A stretch of DNA of 64,000 bases from Sphingomonadaceae bacterium. GTDB taxonomy: Bacteria > Pseudomonadota > Alphaproteobacteria > Sphingomonadales > Sphingomonadaceae. This document shows positions 50,996 through 59,483 of the stretch, one piece after another. The position numbers were made by a program, and so were the translations under genes. The DNA is taken from NCBI GenBank assembly GCA_019239915.1, contig JAFAZF010000063.1:62001-126000 (forward strand), given 5' to 3'. The notes under the pieces are model-generated. The model was not told the origin of the DNA, did no database searches, and worked only from the letters and a program-made list of their open reading frames with translations. The first letter of the stretch is position 1. Every line of letters begins with the position of its first letter.

Positions 50996-51967
50996 ATGCG
51001 TCGCCTGTCGTCCGTTTCATCCGCTATGCTCTCGTCCGCGCTCGTGCTCGGCGCGATCGCACCGGCGCCCGCGTTCGCCGCCGGTCCGTCGGGTGCGCAG
51101 AAGATGCAGCAGCAGGCCGAGAACGACGTGCCGCGCTGCACGCGCAAGCTCGGCACGATCTCGATCGTCGACGGCGACGATCCCAGCGGCTGGACGCAGT
51201 ACAGCCTCGCGCCGCCCTCGAAGCTGCTCAAGGTGCTCGTGCAGCGCTCCGGCTGCTTCAACCTCGTCGATCGCGGCGCCGGCCTCCAGGCCGCGCAGCT
51301 CGAGCGCAACGTCGGCGGCGGCCTCGGCCTGCAGCGCGGCTCGAACGTCGGTCAGGGCCAGATCAAGGCGGCCGACTACGTCCTCGTCGCCGAGGTGCAG
51401 GCGGCGAACCACAATTCGGGCGGCGGCGCGATCGGCGCAGGCATCGGCGGCCTGATCGGCGGCCGCTTCGGCGCGCTCGCCGGCGGCATAAGCACGCGCA
51501 AGCTCGAAGCCAACACGGTGCTCAGCATCACCAACGTCCGCACCACCGAGACGCTGCAGACCGAGGAAGGCTATGCCGCCAAGAACGACATCAGCTTCGG
51601 CGGCGGCGGCGCCGGCTTCTTCGGCGGCGGCCTCGCGGCGGTCGGCGGCGGTTACGACAACACCGACATCGGTCGCATCGTCACGCTCGCCTTCATCCAG
51701 GCCTATTCGAAGATGGTGACCGATCTCGGTCTCGTGCAGCCCGGCCAGACCGGCACCGCCGAGGCCGCGCCCAAGAAGACGTTCACGACGATGGGGCCGG
51801 TCGCGTTGCACAAGACCGGCGTTGCGACCTCACCGACGATCCGCACGCTGCCGCCGGGCGCGATCCTCTACCCGACCGGCAACAAGGCCGGCCTGTGGTG
51901 GGAAGTCGCGGACGAGAACGACAATGTCGGCTGGGTGCTCAACACCAAGCTCGCCCCTTCGCAGTAA
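50996..51967 (+). CDS. Secreted CsgG-like protein with C-terminal SH3-like domain
   Basis: A 323-residue protein with signal peptide (to about residue 28, ending APAFA). The middle resembles CsgG/curli-assembly family proteins: PPSKLLKVLVQRSGCFNLVD, ADYVLVAEVQAANHN, a Gly-rich stretch with GGLIGGRFGALAGG, then VLSITNVRTTETLQTEEGYA. The last ~65 residues (VALHKTGVATSPTIRTLPPG ... WWEVADENDNVGWVLNTKL) look like a bacterial SH3 domain. CsgG is a lipoprotein with a Cys at its mature start; no lipobox Cys is present here, so it may not form a CsgG pore. It follows GGGGGAG and a plausible promoter. Confidence 0.75.
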   Translation: MRRLSSVSSAMLSSALVLGAIAPAPAFAAGPSGAQKMQQQAENDVPRCTRKLGTISIVDGDDPSGWTQYSLAPPSKLLKVLVQRSGCFNLVDRGAGLQAAQLERNVGGGLGLQRGSNVGQGQIKAADYVLVAEVQAANHNSGGGAIGAGIGGLIGGRFGALAGGISTRKLEANTVLSITNVRTTETLQTEEGYAAKNDISFGGGGAGFFGGGLAAVGGGYDNTDIGRIVTLAFIQAYSKMVTDLGLVQPGQTGTAEAAPKKTFTTMGPVALHKTGVATSPTIRTLPPGAILYPTGNKAGLWWEVADENDNVGWVLNTKLAPSQ

Positions 51968-51984
51968 GAACGACAGATATCAGA

Positions 51985-52072
51985 CCCGTTCGTGCTGAGC
52001 TTGTCGAAGCACTGCTCTTCTTTCTTCGGCAGATGAGAAGAACAGCCCTTCGACAGGCTCAGGGCGAACGGG
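51985..52072. repeat. REPIN-like inverted pair (copy 6), 3' of the CDF gene
   Basis: CCCGTTCGTGCTGAGCTTGT plus CGAAGCA at 51985-52011 and inverted GCCCTTCGACAGGCTCAGGG plus CGAACGGG at 52045-52072. The inverted arm overlaps the end of the CDF gene and supplies its stop codon. Confidence 0.85.
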
Positions 52073-53012
52073 TGTCTAAGGTCGGCAGCCCCGCCTTCGG
52101 CTTGACGTAGAGCGCCGATACCTCGGGCCAGTCGGCGCGCAGCTTCGCCTCGGCGGTCGCGATCAGCGCCTCGATCGCGCCGACCGGCACGGCATCCTCG
52201 AAATCGACGTCGATCGCGGCGAACACCTGCTCGGGCGCGATGTGGACGGTGACGATGCGGCCGACCCGCGTCACCTCAGGGCAATGATCGAAGGCATGGT
52301 GGATTGCCGCGATCAGTCGCTTGTCGGCACGCTCGCCGATCAGCAGCCCCTTCGACTCGCGCGCGAGGATGATGGCGACGACGCCGAGCACCAGCCCGAT
52401 CGCGACCGAGGCGGCACCGTCCCACCGCGGCTCGCCGGTCAGCCGCGCGAGGCCGATGCCGATCGCGGCGATGACGAGACCGATGATCGCAGCCGAATCC
52501 TCGAACAGCACCACGAAGGTCGTCGGGTCCTTCGAGCGGCGCACCGCCTGCCACCAGCCTTGGCTGCCCTTCTCCTCGGCAAATTCGCGCATGGCGACGA
52601 ACCAGGAGCCGCCCTCCAGCGCGATCGAGACCGCGAGCACGATGTAATTGACGATCGGATCCGCCATGTCCGCAGGTCGGCGGAGATGTTCGATGCCCTC
52701 GTAGATCGAGAGGCCGGCGCCGGTCGCGAAGATGAGGATCGCGACGACGAAGCTCCAGAAATAGATCTCGCGGCCATAGCCGAGCGGGTGGAGATCGTCG
52801 GGCGCGCGCCGGGCGCGCTTCTGCCCGTAGAGCATCAGCAGTTGGTTGGTGGAATCGACCGTCGAGTGGAAGCCCTCGGTCAGCATCGCCGACGAGCCGG
52901 TGATCGCGGCGGCGACGAACTTGGCGAGCGCGATGCCGAGATTGGCGGCGAGCGCCGCAAGCAGCACGATCGGGCGTTCCTCGCCTTCCTTGGCTCCGCT
53001 CACGCTCCACAC
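52059..53012 (-). CDS. Cation diffusion facilitator family transporter
   Basis: A 317-residue inner-membrane divalent-cation exporter. Six helices; metal-site-like HSTVDSTNQLLMLYG in helix II and VLFEDSAAIIGLVIA in helix V; the cytoplasmic C-terminal domain starts near IAAIHHAFDHCPEVTRVG. The Glu-Asp in helix V, rather than His-Asp, suggests a non-zinc CDF subgroup, but the metal cannot be named. The start is GTG 53012 or GTG 53003. The gene sits between two REPIN-like pairs, and its last residues (DTRSP) and stop come from the repeat. Confidence 0.88.
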   Translation of the reverse strand: MWSVSGAKEGEERPIVLLAALAANLGIALAKFVAAAITGSSAMLTEGFHSTVDSTNQLLMLYGQKRARRAPDDLHPLGYGREIYFWSFVVAILIFATGAGLSIYEGIEHLRRPADMADPIVNYIVLAVSIALEGGSWFVAMREFAEEKGSQGWWQAVRRSKDPTTFVVLFEDSAAIIGLVIAAIGIGLARLTGEPRWDGAASVAIGLVLGVVAIILARESKGLLIGERADKRLIAAIHHAFDHCPEVTRVGRIVTVHIAPEQVFAAIDVDFEDAVPVGAIEALIATAEAKLRADWPEVSALYVKPKAGLPTLDTRSP

Positions 53013-53016
53013 CCTT

Positions 53017-53100
53017 CCCGTTCGGGCTGAGCCCGTCGAAGCCCTGTTGTCGTTACTAGGAAGAAGGACAGCCCTTCGACAAGCTCAGGGCGAACGGAGG
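53017..53100. repeat. REPIN-like inverted pair (copy 7), 5' of the CDF gene
   Basis: CCCGTTCGGGCTGAGCCCGT plus CGAAGCCC at 53017-53044 and inverted GCCCTTCGACAAGCTCAGGG plus CGAACGGAGG at 53071-53100. It begins five bases before the CDF start codon and ends just before the DUF3140 stop. Confidence 0.85.
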
Positions 53101-53113
53101 TGCGCATTCGAAT

Positions 53114-53461
53114 TCACGCGCAAGGATCGTGGCCCCAGTTCATCAGTGAGTAGCGCCAGCGCGAATGCTCGACGTCGCGTTCCGGGCGCTGCGCGAGATG
53201 GCGGCGGACATAGCCGACGACCTTCCGCATATGCTGGTAATCGTCCGGCTCGAGTTCGGCCTTCTTCTTGCGCTTGATTTCGATGATCCGACGCCCGGAC
53301 TTGTGGCCGACGCTTTCGCCCGCCCCCTTGCCGTCCTCGCCCTTCCAGCCGACCGCCTTGCTCTCGTCGCTCTCGAGCCATTTCGCGAGCTTCGCCGGCG
53401 CCATGTTCACCGCGTCCTTGAAGTCCTTCCAGATCTGCTCGCTATCCGCTGCCTTCGCCAT
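53114..53461 (-). CDS. DUF3140 protein
   Basis: A 115-residue protein of the DUF3140 family: WKDFKDAVNMAPAKLAKWLE, the VGHKSGRRIIEIKRKKKAEL segment, HMRKVVGYVRRHLAQRP and the end WRYSLMNWGHDP. The basic helix-rich sequence led to a suggested DNA-binding role, unproven. The 313 bases upstream hold no gene; they contain a GT(G/C)ACCTTTCG motif and a hairpin at 53716. Confidence 0.85.
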   Translation of the reverse strand: MAKAADSEQIWKDFKDAVNMAPAKLAKWLESDESKAVGWKGEDGKGAGESVGHKSGRRIIEIKRKKKAELEPDDYQHMRKVVGYVRRHLAQRPERDVEHSRWRYSLMNWGHDPCA

Positions 53462-53715
53462 CGCGCGCTCCCTACCTCTCCGTCGGCAACGAGCGAGTCG
53501 CGGCCGGGCTCCCTCGCCACACGGCCGCGAAAGGTGACGAAGGTACCACCACGTTCACGCACGAGCGCGCGAACCGAATGCCGGCAAAGGGATCGGGGAG
53601 AAAAGCATGGCGCCGTGATCGCCATAGCGCGGATCGTCGCACGGCATCTCCAACATTGCCAGCAGCAGCATGAATCGAGGCGGAATGTTCGGGCGCATGG
53701 AGAGCCACCCTTCGC

Positions 53716-53737
53716 CCCCCTCCTGGAAGCGAGGGGG
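53716..53737. repeat. Hairpin, stem CCCCCTC
   Basis: CCCCCTC and GAGGGGG around an eight-base CTGGAAGC loop, in the gap between lpdA and the DUF3140 gene. Loosely related to the GNRR hairpins. Confidence 0.5.
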
Positions 53738-53774
53738 AGATGACCTTCCGGGAATGCGCGCCAGCCGCCGCCGA

Positions 53775-55172
53775 TCAGATGTGGATCGCGCGTCCGTAAG
53801 CGGCGAGCACGCTTTCGTGCATCGTCTCGGAAATGGTCGGGTGCGGGAAGACGGTGTGCATCAGCTCGGCCTCGGTGGTTTCGAGCTGCCGGGCGATGAC
53901 ATAGCCCTGGATCATCTCGGTGACCTCGGCGCCGACCATGTGCGCACCCAGGAGCTCGCCCGTCTTGGCGTCGAACACAGTCTTGGTGAAGCCCTCCTGT
54001 TCGCCGAGCGCGATCGCCTTGCCGTTGCCGATGAACGGGAACCTGCCGACCCTCACCTCGTGCCCGGCTTCCTTGGCCTTGGCCTCCGTGAGCCCGACGC
54101 TCGCGACCTGCGGCCGCGAATAGGTGCAGCCGGGAATGTTGTGCGTCTCGAACGGGTGCGGGTTCAGGCCCGCGATCGCCTCGACGCAGACGATGCCTTC
54201 GTGGCTTGCCTTGTGCGCGAGCCAGGGCGGACCGGTGACGTCGCCGATCGCGTAGATGCCCGGCACGTTGGTGCGGCCAAAGCCGTTGGTCTGGATGTGG
54301 AAGTTCTTGGTCGGCTGCACGTTGAGCGCGTCGAGCCCGATGTCCTCGACATTGGGAACGATGCCGATCGCGACGATGACGTGGCTGAACTCCTCCTCGG
54401 TGGTCGCGCCGTCGGGTGCCTTGATCGTCGCCTTCACGCCGCTGTCCGAACTCGCGATCTTCGCGACGCCGTGCTTGACCTTGATCGTCATGCCCTGCTT
54501 GGTCAGCGCCTTGGTCATTAACTCCGAGACTTCGGCATCCTCGACCGGCAGGATGCGATCGAGCATCTCCACGATGGTAACCTTGGCACCCAAGTCACTG
54601 TAGAAGCTCGCGAACTCGATGCCGATCGCCCCCGAGCCGACGACCAGCAGCTTCGTCGGCATCTCGGATGGCGTCATTGCGTGCCGGTAGGTCCAGATGC
54701 GCTTGCCGTCGGCCTTGGCGGCGGGAAGCTCGCGGGCGCGGGCGCCGGTCGCGATGATGATATGTTTTGCTTCAAGATCAGTCGCCTGATCGCCGTTCTT
54801 CACTGTGAGTTTGCCGGGCGCGGTGATCGTGCCGCTGCCGAGGTGCACGGCGATCTTGTTCTTCTTCATGAGCCCAGTGACGCCGGCGTTGAGCTGGCCC
54901 GCGACCTTACGGCTGCGCTCGACCACCTTGGCAAGATCGAAGCCCGGCTTCTCCGCGCTCAAGCCGTAAGCGTCGGCGTGCGTCAGATAATGATAGACCT
55001 CGGACGTGCGCAGCAGCGCCTTAGTCGGGATGCAGCCCCAGTTGAGACAGATGCCGCCGAGCTTCTCGCGTTCGACGATGGCGGTCTTCATGCCCAGCTG
55101 CGCGGCGCGGATCGCCGCGACATAGCCGCCGGGGCCGGAACCGAGCACGATGAGGTCGTAGCTGTCAGCCAT
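53775..55172 (-). CDS. lpdA: Dihydrolipoyl dehydrogenase (E3), pyruvate dehydrogenase-associated
   Basis: A 465-residue flavoprotein, a paralogue of the one at 4.1 kb. IVLGSGPGGYVAAIRAAQLG, redox disulfide GGICLNWGCIPTKALL, NAD fold VVGSGAIGIEFASFYSDLG, second FAD motif AIGDVTGPPWLAHKA and His-Glu pair in HPTISETMHES. The NWGCIPTK variant and its location near the pyruvate dehydrogenase E2 gene indicate the PDH complex. It follows a small membrane protein gene after 47 bases. Confidence 0.95.
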   Translation of the reverse strand: MADSYDLIVLGSGPGGYVAAIRAAQLGMKTAIVEREKLGGICLNWGCIPTKALLRTSEVYHYLTHADAYGLSAEKPGFDLAKVVERSRKVAGQLNAGVTGLMKKNKIAVHLGSGTITAPGKLTVKNGDQATDLEAKHIIIATGARARELPAAKADGKRIWTYRHAMTPSEMPTKLLVVGSGAIGIEFASFYSDLGAKVTIVEMLDRILPVEDAEVSELMTKALTKQGMTIKVKHGVAKIASSDSGVKATIKAPDGATTEEEFSHVIVAIGIVPNVEDIGLDALNVQPTKNFHIQTNGFGRTNVPGIYAIGDVTGPPWLAHKASHEGIVCVEAIAGLNPHPFETHNIPGCTYSRPQVASVGLTEAKAKEAGHEVRVGRFPFIGNGKAIALGEQEGFTKTVFDAKTGELLGAHMVGAEVTEMIQGYVIARQLETTEAELMHTVFPHPTISETMHESVLAAYGRAIHI

Positions 55173-55219
55173 AGAGAGCTTGCCATCCTAACAGTTTGAA
55201 GTCCCGTGAGATCCGGCCC

Positions 55220-55432
55220 TTAACGACCGGCCACCTTGAGCAGCACCCACATCAGCAGGAAGACGCCGATCAGCACCGGCCAGGCGACGTGAAGCACCGT
55301 ATAGGTGTAGGGCACCTGCCAGACGCTGCCGCGCAACATGCCGTTGAACGTGTCGGGATTGTCGCGAACCGACAGTGGCACGAACAGCGCCGCCCCCAGC
55401 GCGATCGTGAACGCAATCAGGAAGCGCATCAT
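55220..55432 (-). CDS. Small two-helix membrane protein between PDH E2 and E3
   Basis: A 70-residue protein with helices at about 4-20 and 46-66 (VLHVAWPVLIGVFLLMWVLL) joined by a polar loop (RDNPDTFNGMLRGSVWQVPY). Start at ATG 55432, with a second ATG directly after. It lies between the E2 and E3 genes on the same strand. No function known. Confidence 0.65.
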   Translation of the reverse strand: MMRFLIAFTIALGAALFVPLSVRDNPDTFNGMLRGSVWQVPYTYTVLHVAWPVLIGVFLLMWVLLKVAGR

Positions 55433-55453
55433 CCCCCCGCCCCCTCCTTCCGT

Positions 55454-56800
55454 CTAGGCCAGCATCGCCAGCGGATTCTCGACCAGCCGCTTGAACGCCG
55501 CCATCAGCTTGGCGCCGTCGGCCCCATCGATCGCGCGGTGATCGAAGCTGCCGGTCGCCGACATGATCGTCGCCACCTCGATGCGATCGCCTTCGACCCA
55601 CGGCCGCCGCTCGCCCGCGCCGATCGCCATGATCATTGCCTGCGGCGGATTGATGACCGCCTCGAACTGCTTGATCCCGAACATGCCCATGTTCGAAAGG
55701 CTGGCGGTGCCGCCCTGATATTCGTCGGGCTGGAGCTTGCCCTGCTTGGCGCGCTCGGCGAGGTCCTTCATCTCGGTGGCGATCGCCGACAGGCTCTTGC
55801 CGTCCGCGCCGGTAACAATCGGCGTGATGAGCCCGCCCGGGATCGAGACGGCGACCGAGATGTCGGATCGCTTGTACTGGATCAGCGTGTCGCCCGCGAA
55901 GGAGACGTTGCAGCTCGGCACCTCGGCGAGCGCTACCGCCAGCGCCTTGATCAGCATGTCGTTGACCGAAAGCTTCACGCCGCGCGCCTCGAGGCCCTTG
56001 TTGAGTTGGGTGCGTGCCGCGAGCAGCGCGTCGAGCCGGATGTCGACGGTGAGATAGATGTGGGGGATCTGCTGCTTCGATTCCGTGAGGCGCCGCGCGA
56101 TGACCTTGCGGATGTTCGAGAGTTTGACCGCCTCGTGCGGCACGCCCGGCACCGCCTGCGGCGATTGCGCCGGCGCGGCAGGCGCCTTCGCGGCGGGAGT
56201 GGCAGCGGGTTTCGACGCAGGCGTCGTCTCGGGCGTCGGCGCGGACACCTCGCCCTTGGGCGCACCCTCGAGATCGGCCTTGACGACGCGGCCGTTCGGC
56301 CCCGAACCGGTCAGCTTGCCGAGATCAATTCCCTGCTGTTCCGCCAGTCGGCGCGCGAGCGGGCTCGCCTTGATGCGGTCGCCTGCGTCATGCGCGGGTG
56401 CGGGTGCCGCGTCCGGCTTCGGCGACGGCGCGTCGGCCGTGGCGGGCGCGGCGTCCCGCGGCTTCGCCGTCGACGCTTCCGCCTGCTTCGTTTCGGGCGG
56501 CTTGGCAGCGGCGGCCTTGGCCTCCGGCTTCTTCGCCTCGGGCTTGGCGGCGGGCTCCTCCTCGCCGGCGAGCAGCGCGATCACGGCGCCCACCTTTACG
56601 CCCTCGCTGCCCTCGGCAACGACGATCTTCGCGATCGTGCCCTCGTCGACCGCCTCGAACTCCATCGTCGCCTTGTCGGTCTCGATCTCGGCGAGGATGT
56701 CACCCGACTTGACCGCATCGCCTTCCTTGACGAGCCATTTCGCCAGCGTGCCGGTTTCCATCGTCGGCGACAGCGCAGGCATTTTGAGCTCGAGCGGCAT
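55454..56800 (-). CDS. pdhC: Dihydrolipoyllysine acetyltransferase, E2 of pyruvate dehydrogenase
   Basis: A 448-residue E2. One lipoyl domain with [17 protein letters not shown] (Lys near residue 43), a long Ala/Pro/Lys linker, a subunit-binding domain ([20 protein letters not shown]), a second linker, and a catalytic domain ending [20 protein letters not shown] with the active-site His and Asp. [17 protein letters not shown] is the standard alphaproteobacterial start. The E1 genes (pdhA, pdhB) are not in the window. Confidence 0.95.
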   Translation of the reverse strand: MPLELKMPALSPTMETGTLAKWLVKEGDAVKSGDILAEIETDKATMEFEAVDEGTIAKIVVAEGSEGVKVGAVIALLAGEEEPAAKPEAKKPEAKAAAAKPPETKQAEASTAKPRDAAPATADAPSPKPDAAPAPAHDAGDRIKASPLARRLAEQQGIDLGKLTGSGPNGRVVKADLEGAPKGEVSAPTPETTPASKPAATPAAKAPAAPAQSPQAVPGVPHEAVKLSNIRKVIARRLTESKQQIPHIYLTVDIRLDALLAARTQLNKGLEARGVKLSVNDMLIKALAVALAEVPSCNVSFAGDTLIQYKRSDISVAVSIPGGLITPIVTGADGKSLSAIATEMKDLAERAKQGKLQPDEYQGGTASLSNMGMFGIKQFEAVINPPQAMIMAIGAGERRPWVEGDRIEVATIMSATGSFDHRAIDGADGAKLMAAFKRLVENPLAMLA

Positions 56801-56915
56801 GGGGCGTGGGTCCTCGGGCAGCGGGCGGTGCCGCGCCCTCTCTGCCAGATCGGGACCCGCGGTCAAGCCAGCGCTGGCGGGTGCGCCGCCGTCCCGCGCC
56901 TCGATGCCGCGGCGG

Positions 56916-56943
56916 CTTGGCGCCGGACAATATTTCCTATCTT
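56916..56943 (+). promoter_or_regulatory. Possible promoter of a small RNA
   Basis: CTTGGC (56916-56921) and TATCTT (56938-56943) with a 16-base spacer, placing a start near 56950, just before a hairpin and a terminator. Confidence 0.4.
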
Positions 56944-56949
56944 TGCGCT

Positions 56950-57033
56950 AGGGAATTAGGCTGGCACCTAGGCGGTGCCTCTTTGGCATCCTCTCTCTCA
57001 ACTTCGGGGCCGCCTGCGGGCGGCCCCGCTTTT
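56950..57033 (+). ncRNA. Candidate small RNA
   Basis: About 84 bases in the 367-base gap before the M28 peptidase, with no coding potential that I can support. A perfect 6-bp hairpin (GGCACC-TAGGC-GGTGCC, 56963-56979) is followed by a pyrimidine-rich single-stranded stretch (CTCTTTGGCATCCTCTCTCT at 56980-56999). It ends in a strong intrinsic terminator (57006-57033). The C/U-rich segment could pair with Shine-Dalgarno sequences. I cannot assign it to a known family. Confidence 0.45.
57006..57033 (+). terminator. Intrinsic terminator
   Basis: GGGGCCGCC-TGCG-GGCGGCCCC (9-bp perfect stem) followed by GCTTTT. It ends the candidate small RNA on the plus strand and shields the M28 gene from upstream transcription. 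Confidence 0.65.
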
Positions 57034-57167
57034 GCCGGCTCTCGCTGGTTGCCGAGGGGGTTTGCCCGGCGCCGATCGGCGCACGGAGACAGGCGCTCGA
57101 AGCAGACGGCAGCGACGCGCCCGCGACGAAGCTCGGCATCGGCCGAAATCCGGTCTAGCATCGGGAG

Positions 57168-58457
57168 ATGCTCGCTCCCGCTCTCGCGCTCCTCGTCGCC
57201 ACCGCCGCGCCGCGGCCTGATCCTGCACGCCTCCACGACAGCATCGCCATGCTCGTCGGCTTCGGCACGCGGCACACGCTCTCGACGACCACCGATCCGC
57301 ATCGTGGCATCGGCGCCGCGCGCAACTGGGTCGCGGATCGCTTCGCCGCGCTCGGCTCCGCCTGCGGCGGCTGCCTGACGATCGAGCGGCCCGCACGCCT
57401 GTTCAGCGGCGAGCGCACGCCGCAGCCCGTCCGCGTCGAGGACGTGATCGCGATCCAGACGGGCACGCGCGATCCGAACCGCGTCGTCATCGTCCAGGGC
57501 CATCTCGACAGCCGCGTCAGCGACGTGATGAACGCGACCGCCGACGCGCCCGGCGCCAATGACGACGGCTCCGGCGTCGCGCTGGTGCTCGAGGCGGCAC
57601 GGCTGCTCTCCAGGCAGCGCTTCCCGGCGACGATCGTCTATGCCGCGCTTTCGGGCGAGGAGCAGGGGCTGTGGGGCGGCACGCTCCTCGCCGAGACCGC
57701 CAAGGCACGCGGCTGGCAGGTCGCCGCGGTGCTCAACGACGACATCGTCGGCAACACCCACGGCATCGGCGGCGAGCATGTCGACGATCGCGTGCGCCTG
57801 TTCAGCGAGGGCATCATGGCGGCCGCCGATCCCGCCGCGATCAAGCGTCAGCGCGCCGAGGGCGGCGAGGACGACAGCCCCTCGCGTGCACTCGCCAAGG
57901 CGGTGCTCCGCGTCGCGGCGGCACAGCCGGAGATCGGCCTGCACGTCATGGCGGTGCGGCGGCCCGACCGCTTCATGCGCGGCGGCGACCACATCCCCTT
58001 CCTCGAAGCAAGCTATCCAGCAGTGCGCTTCACCGAGGCGGTCGAGAACTACAACCGCCAGCATCAGGACCTCCGCACCGAGAACGGGGTTCGCTACGGC
58101 GACACAATCGCGGGCGTCGACTTCCCGTATCTGGGGCGCGTGACCGCGCTCAACGTGGCGGTGGCCCGAGAGCTCGCGTCTGCACCCGCCGCACCAGCGC
58201 GTGCCATGATCACCGGCGCGGTCTCCGACGACACGACCGTCGCCTGGGCTGCGGTGCCGGGCGCAGCCGGCTACCGCGTCCGCTGGCGACCCGCTGACAC
58301 GACTGGCTGGACGGACAGCCGCGACGTGCCCGCCTCGGCGACATCGCTGGCGCTGCCGCACGTCAACATCGACGATCATTTCTTCGGCGTCGCCGCGCTG
58401 GCGAAGGACGGCGCGGAGAGCATCGCCACGTTCGCCGGCGCACCGCCACGGAAATGA
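57168..58457 (+). CDS. M28-family zinc aminopeptidase, secreted
   Basis: A 429-residue peptidase with a short signal peptide (MLAPALALLVATAAP). Two-zinc site residues appear in order: GHLDSRVSD (His, Asp), GANDDGSGVALVLEAARLL (bridging Asp), SGEEQGLWGGTLLA (catalytic Glu and Glu ligand), NDDIVGN (Asp), and a late His near HQDLRTENGVRYGD. The last ~80 residues look like a fibronectin-III domain. GGGAG lies immediately before the ATG. Confidence 0.88.
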   Translation: MLAPALALLVATAAPRPDPARLHDSIAMLVGFGTRHTLSTTTDPHRGIGAARNWVADRFAALGSACGGCLTIERPARLFSGERTPQPVRVEDVIAIQTGTRDPNRVVIVQGHLDSRVSDVMNATADAPGANDDGSGVALVLEAARLLSRQRFPATIVYAALSGEEQGLWGGTLLAETAKARGWQVAAVLNDDIVGNTHGIGGEHVDDRVRLFSEGIMAAADPAAIKRQRAEGGEDDSPSRALAKAVLRVAAAQPEIGLHVMAVRRPDRFMRGGDHIPFLEASYPAVRFTEAVENYNRQHQDLRTENGVRYGDTIAGVDFPYLGRVTALNVAVARELASAPAAPARAMITGAVSDDTTVAWAAVPGAAGYRVRWRPADTTGWTDSRDVPASATSLALPHVNIDDHFFGVAALAKDGAESIATFAGAPPRK

Positions 58458-58588
58458 TCCGGCATCGTCCGCGGCAAGGGCTTTCAGCTCGCCGCGGAAT
58501 CAGCCCTGACAGCACGACGACGACCGCGGCGACGATCGCATGATGTAACGCCGCCGAACCGAACCTCGCCTCGCGCGTTCGCCGTGCC

Positions 58589-59482
58589 ATGACCCTCCCC
58601 GTTCTCGTCAACCGCGCCGGCGGCGCCGCGGCCGCGGCCGGCGAGCGGTTGCAGCCCGACATCGAGGCGGCGTTCGAGAAAGCGGGGACGCGCGCGCAAG
58701 TCCGGCTGCTCTCCGGCGGCGAGATCGCGGCGGCGGTGCGCGAGGCGGCGGGCCGGTGCGAGCGGATCGCGGTGGCGGGCGGCGACGGCTCGCTGAGCTG
58801 CGCGGCGGGCGCGCTCGCCGATCTGCCGGATGCGTCGGCGCTCGCCATCCTGCCGCTGGGCACGCTCAACCATCTTGCGCGCGATCTCGGCATCCCGGCC
58901 GACCTGGCCGAGGCCGCCGCGCTCGCCGCCCACGGCAGCCCCCGCGCAATCGACGTCGGCCGGGTCAACGATCATGTCTTCGTCAACAACGCCTCGATCG
59001 GGCTCTACCCGCTGATGGTGCGCAACCGCGATGCCGCGCGCGAGCGTCACGGCCTGCCGAAATGGCTGGCGACGCTGCCCGCCGCCTGGACCGCGCTTCG
59101 CCGGCTGCCGCACCATCGCCTGCGCCTCCATATCGCCGGCCGCGAACGCGCCGTGGTGACGCCGCTGCTGTTCGTCGGCAACAATGACTACAGCCTCGAC
59201 GCGGGGACGCTCGGGCGGCGCGAGTCGCTCGAGGACGGCCGCCTCTCGGTGTTCGCGGTGGGGCGGCAGACGCGGCGCGGACTGATCTGGTTCGCGGCGC
59301 GCACGCTCGCCGGCCGCGTCGACCGGCACGAGGATTTCGAGACGCTCGGCAATCTCACCACGATGGACGTGCGCGGCCACGGCAGCGACGTGCGCATCGC
59401 GATCGACGGCGAGGTGATGCACCTCGCCTTCCCGCTCGCCTTCTCGGTCGCGCCGAAGGCGCTGCGCGTGATCGCACCCTGA
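58589..59482 (+). CDS. Diacylglycerol kinase family lipid kinase
   Basis: A 297-residue ATP-dependent lipid kinase. The catalytic GGDGS is at residues 64-68 (RIAVAGGDGSLSCAAGALAD), with LAILPLGTLNHLARDLGI and NNASIGLYP following, and C-terminal DGEVMHLAFPLAF. DagK/YegS group; the substrate may be diacylglycerol or another lipid. It precedes the phosphoesterase gene by one base, so the two are probably co-transcribed. Confidence 0.9.
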   Translation: MTLPVLVNRAGGAAAAAGERLQPDIEAAFEKAGTRAQVRLLSGGEIAAAVREAAGRCERIAVAGGDGSLSCAAGALADLPDASALAILPLGTLNHLARDLGIPADLAEAAALAAHGSPRAIDVGRVNDHVFVNNASIGLYPLMVRNRDAARERHGLPKWLATLPAAWTALRRLPHHRLRLHIAGRERAVVTPLLFVGNNDYSLDAGTLGRRESLEDGRLSVFAVGRQTRRGLIWFAARTLAGRVDRHEDFETLGNLTTMDVRGHGSDVRIAIDGEVMHLAFPLAFSVAPKALRVIAP

Positions 59483-59483
59483 G

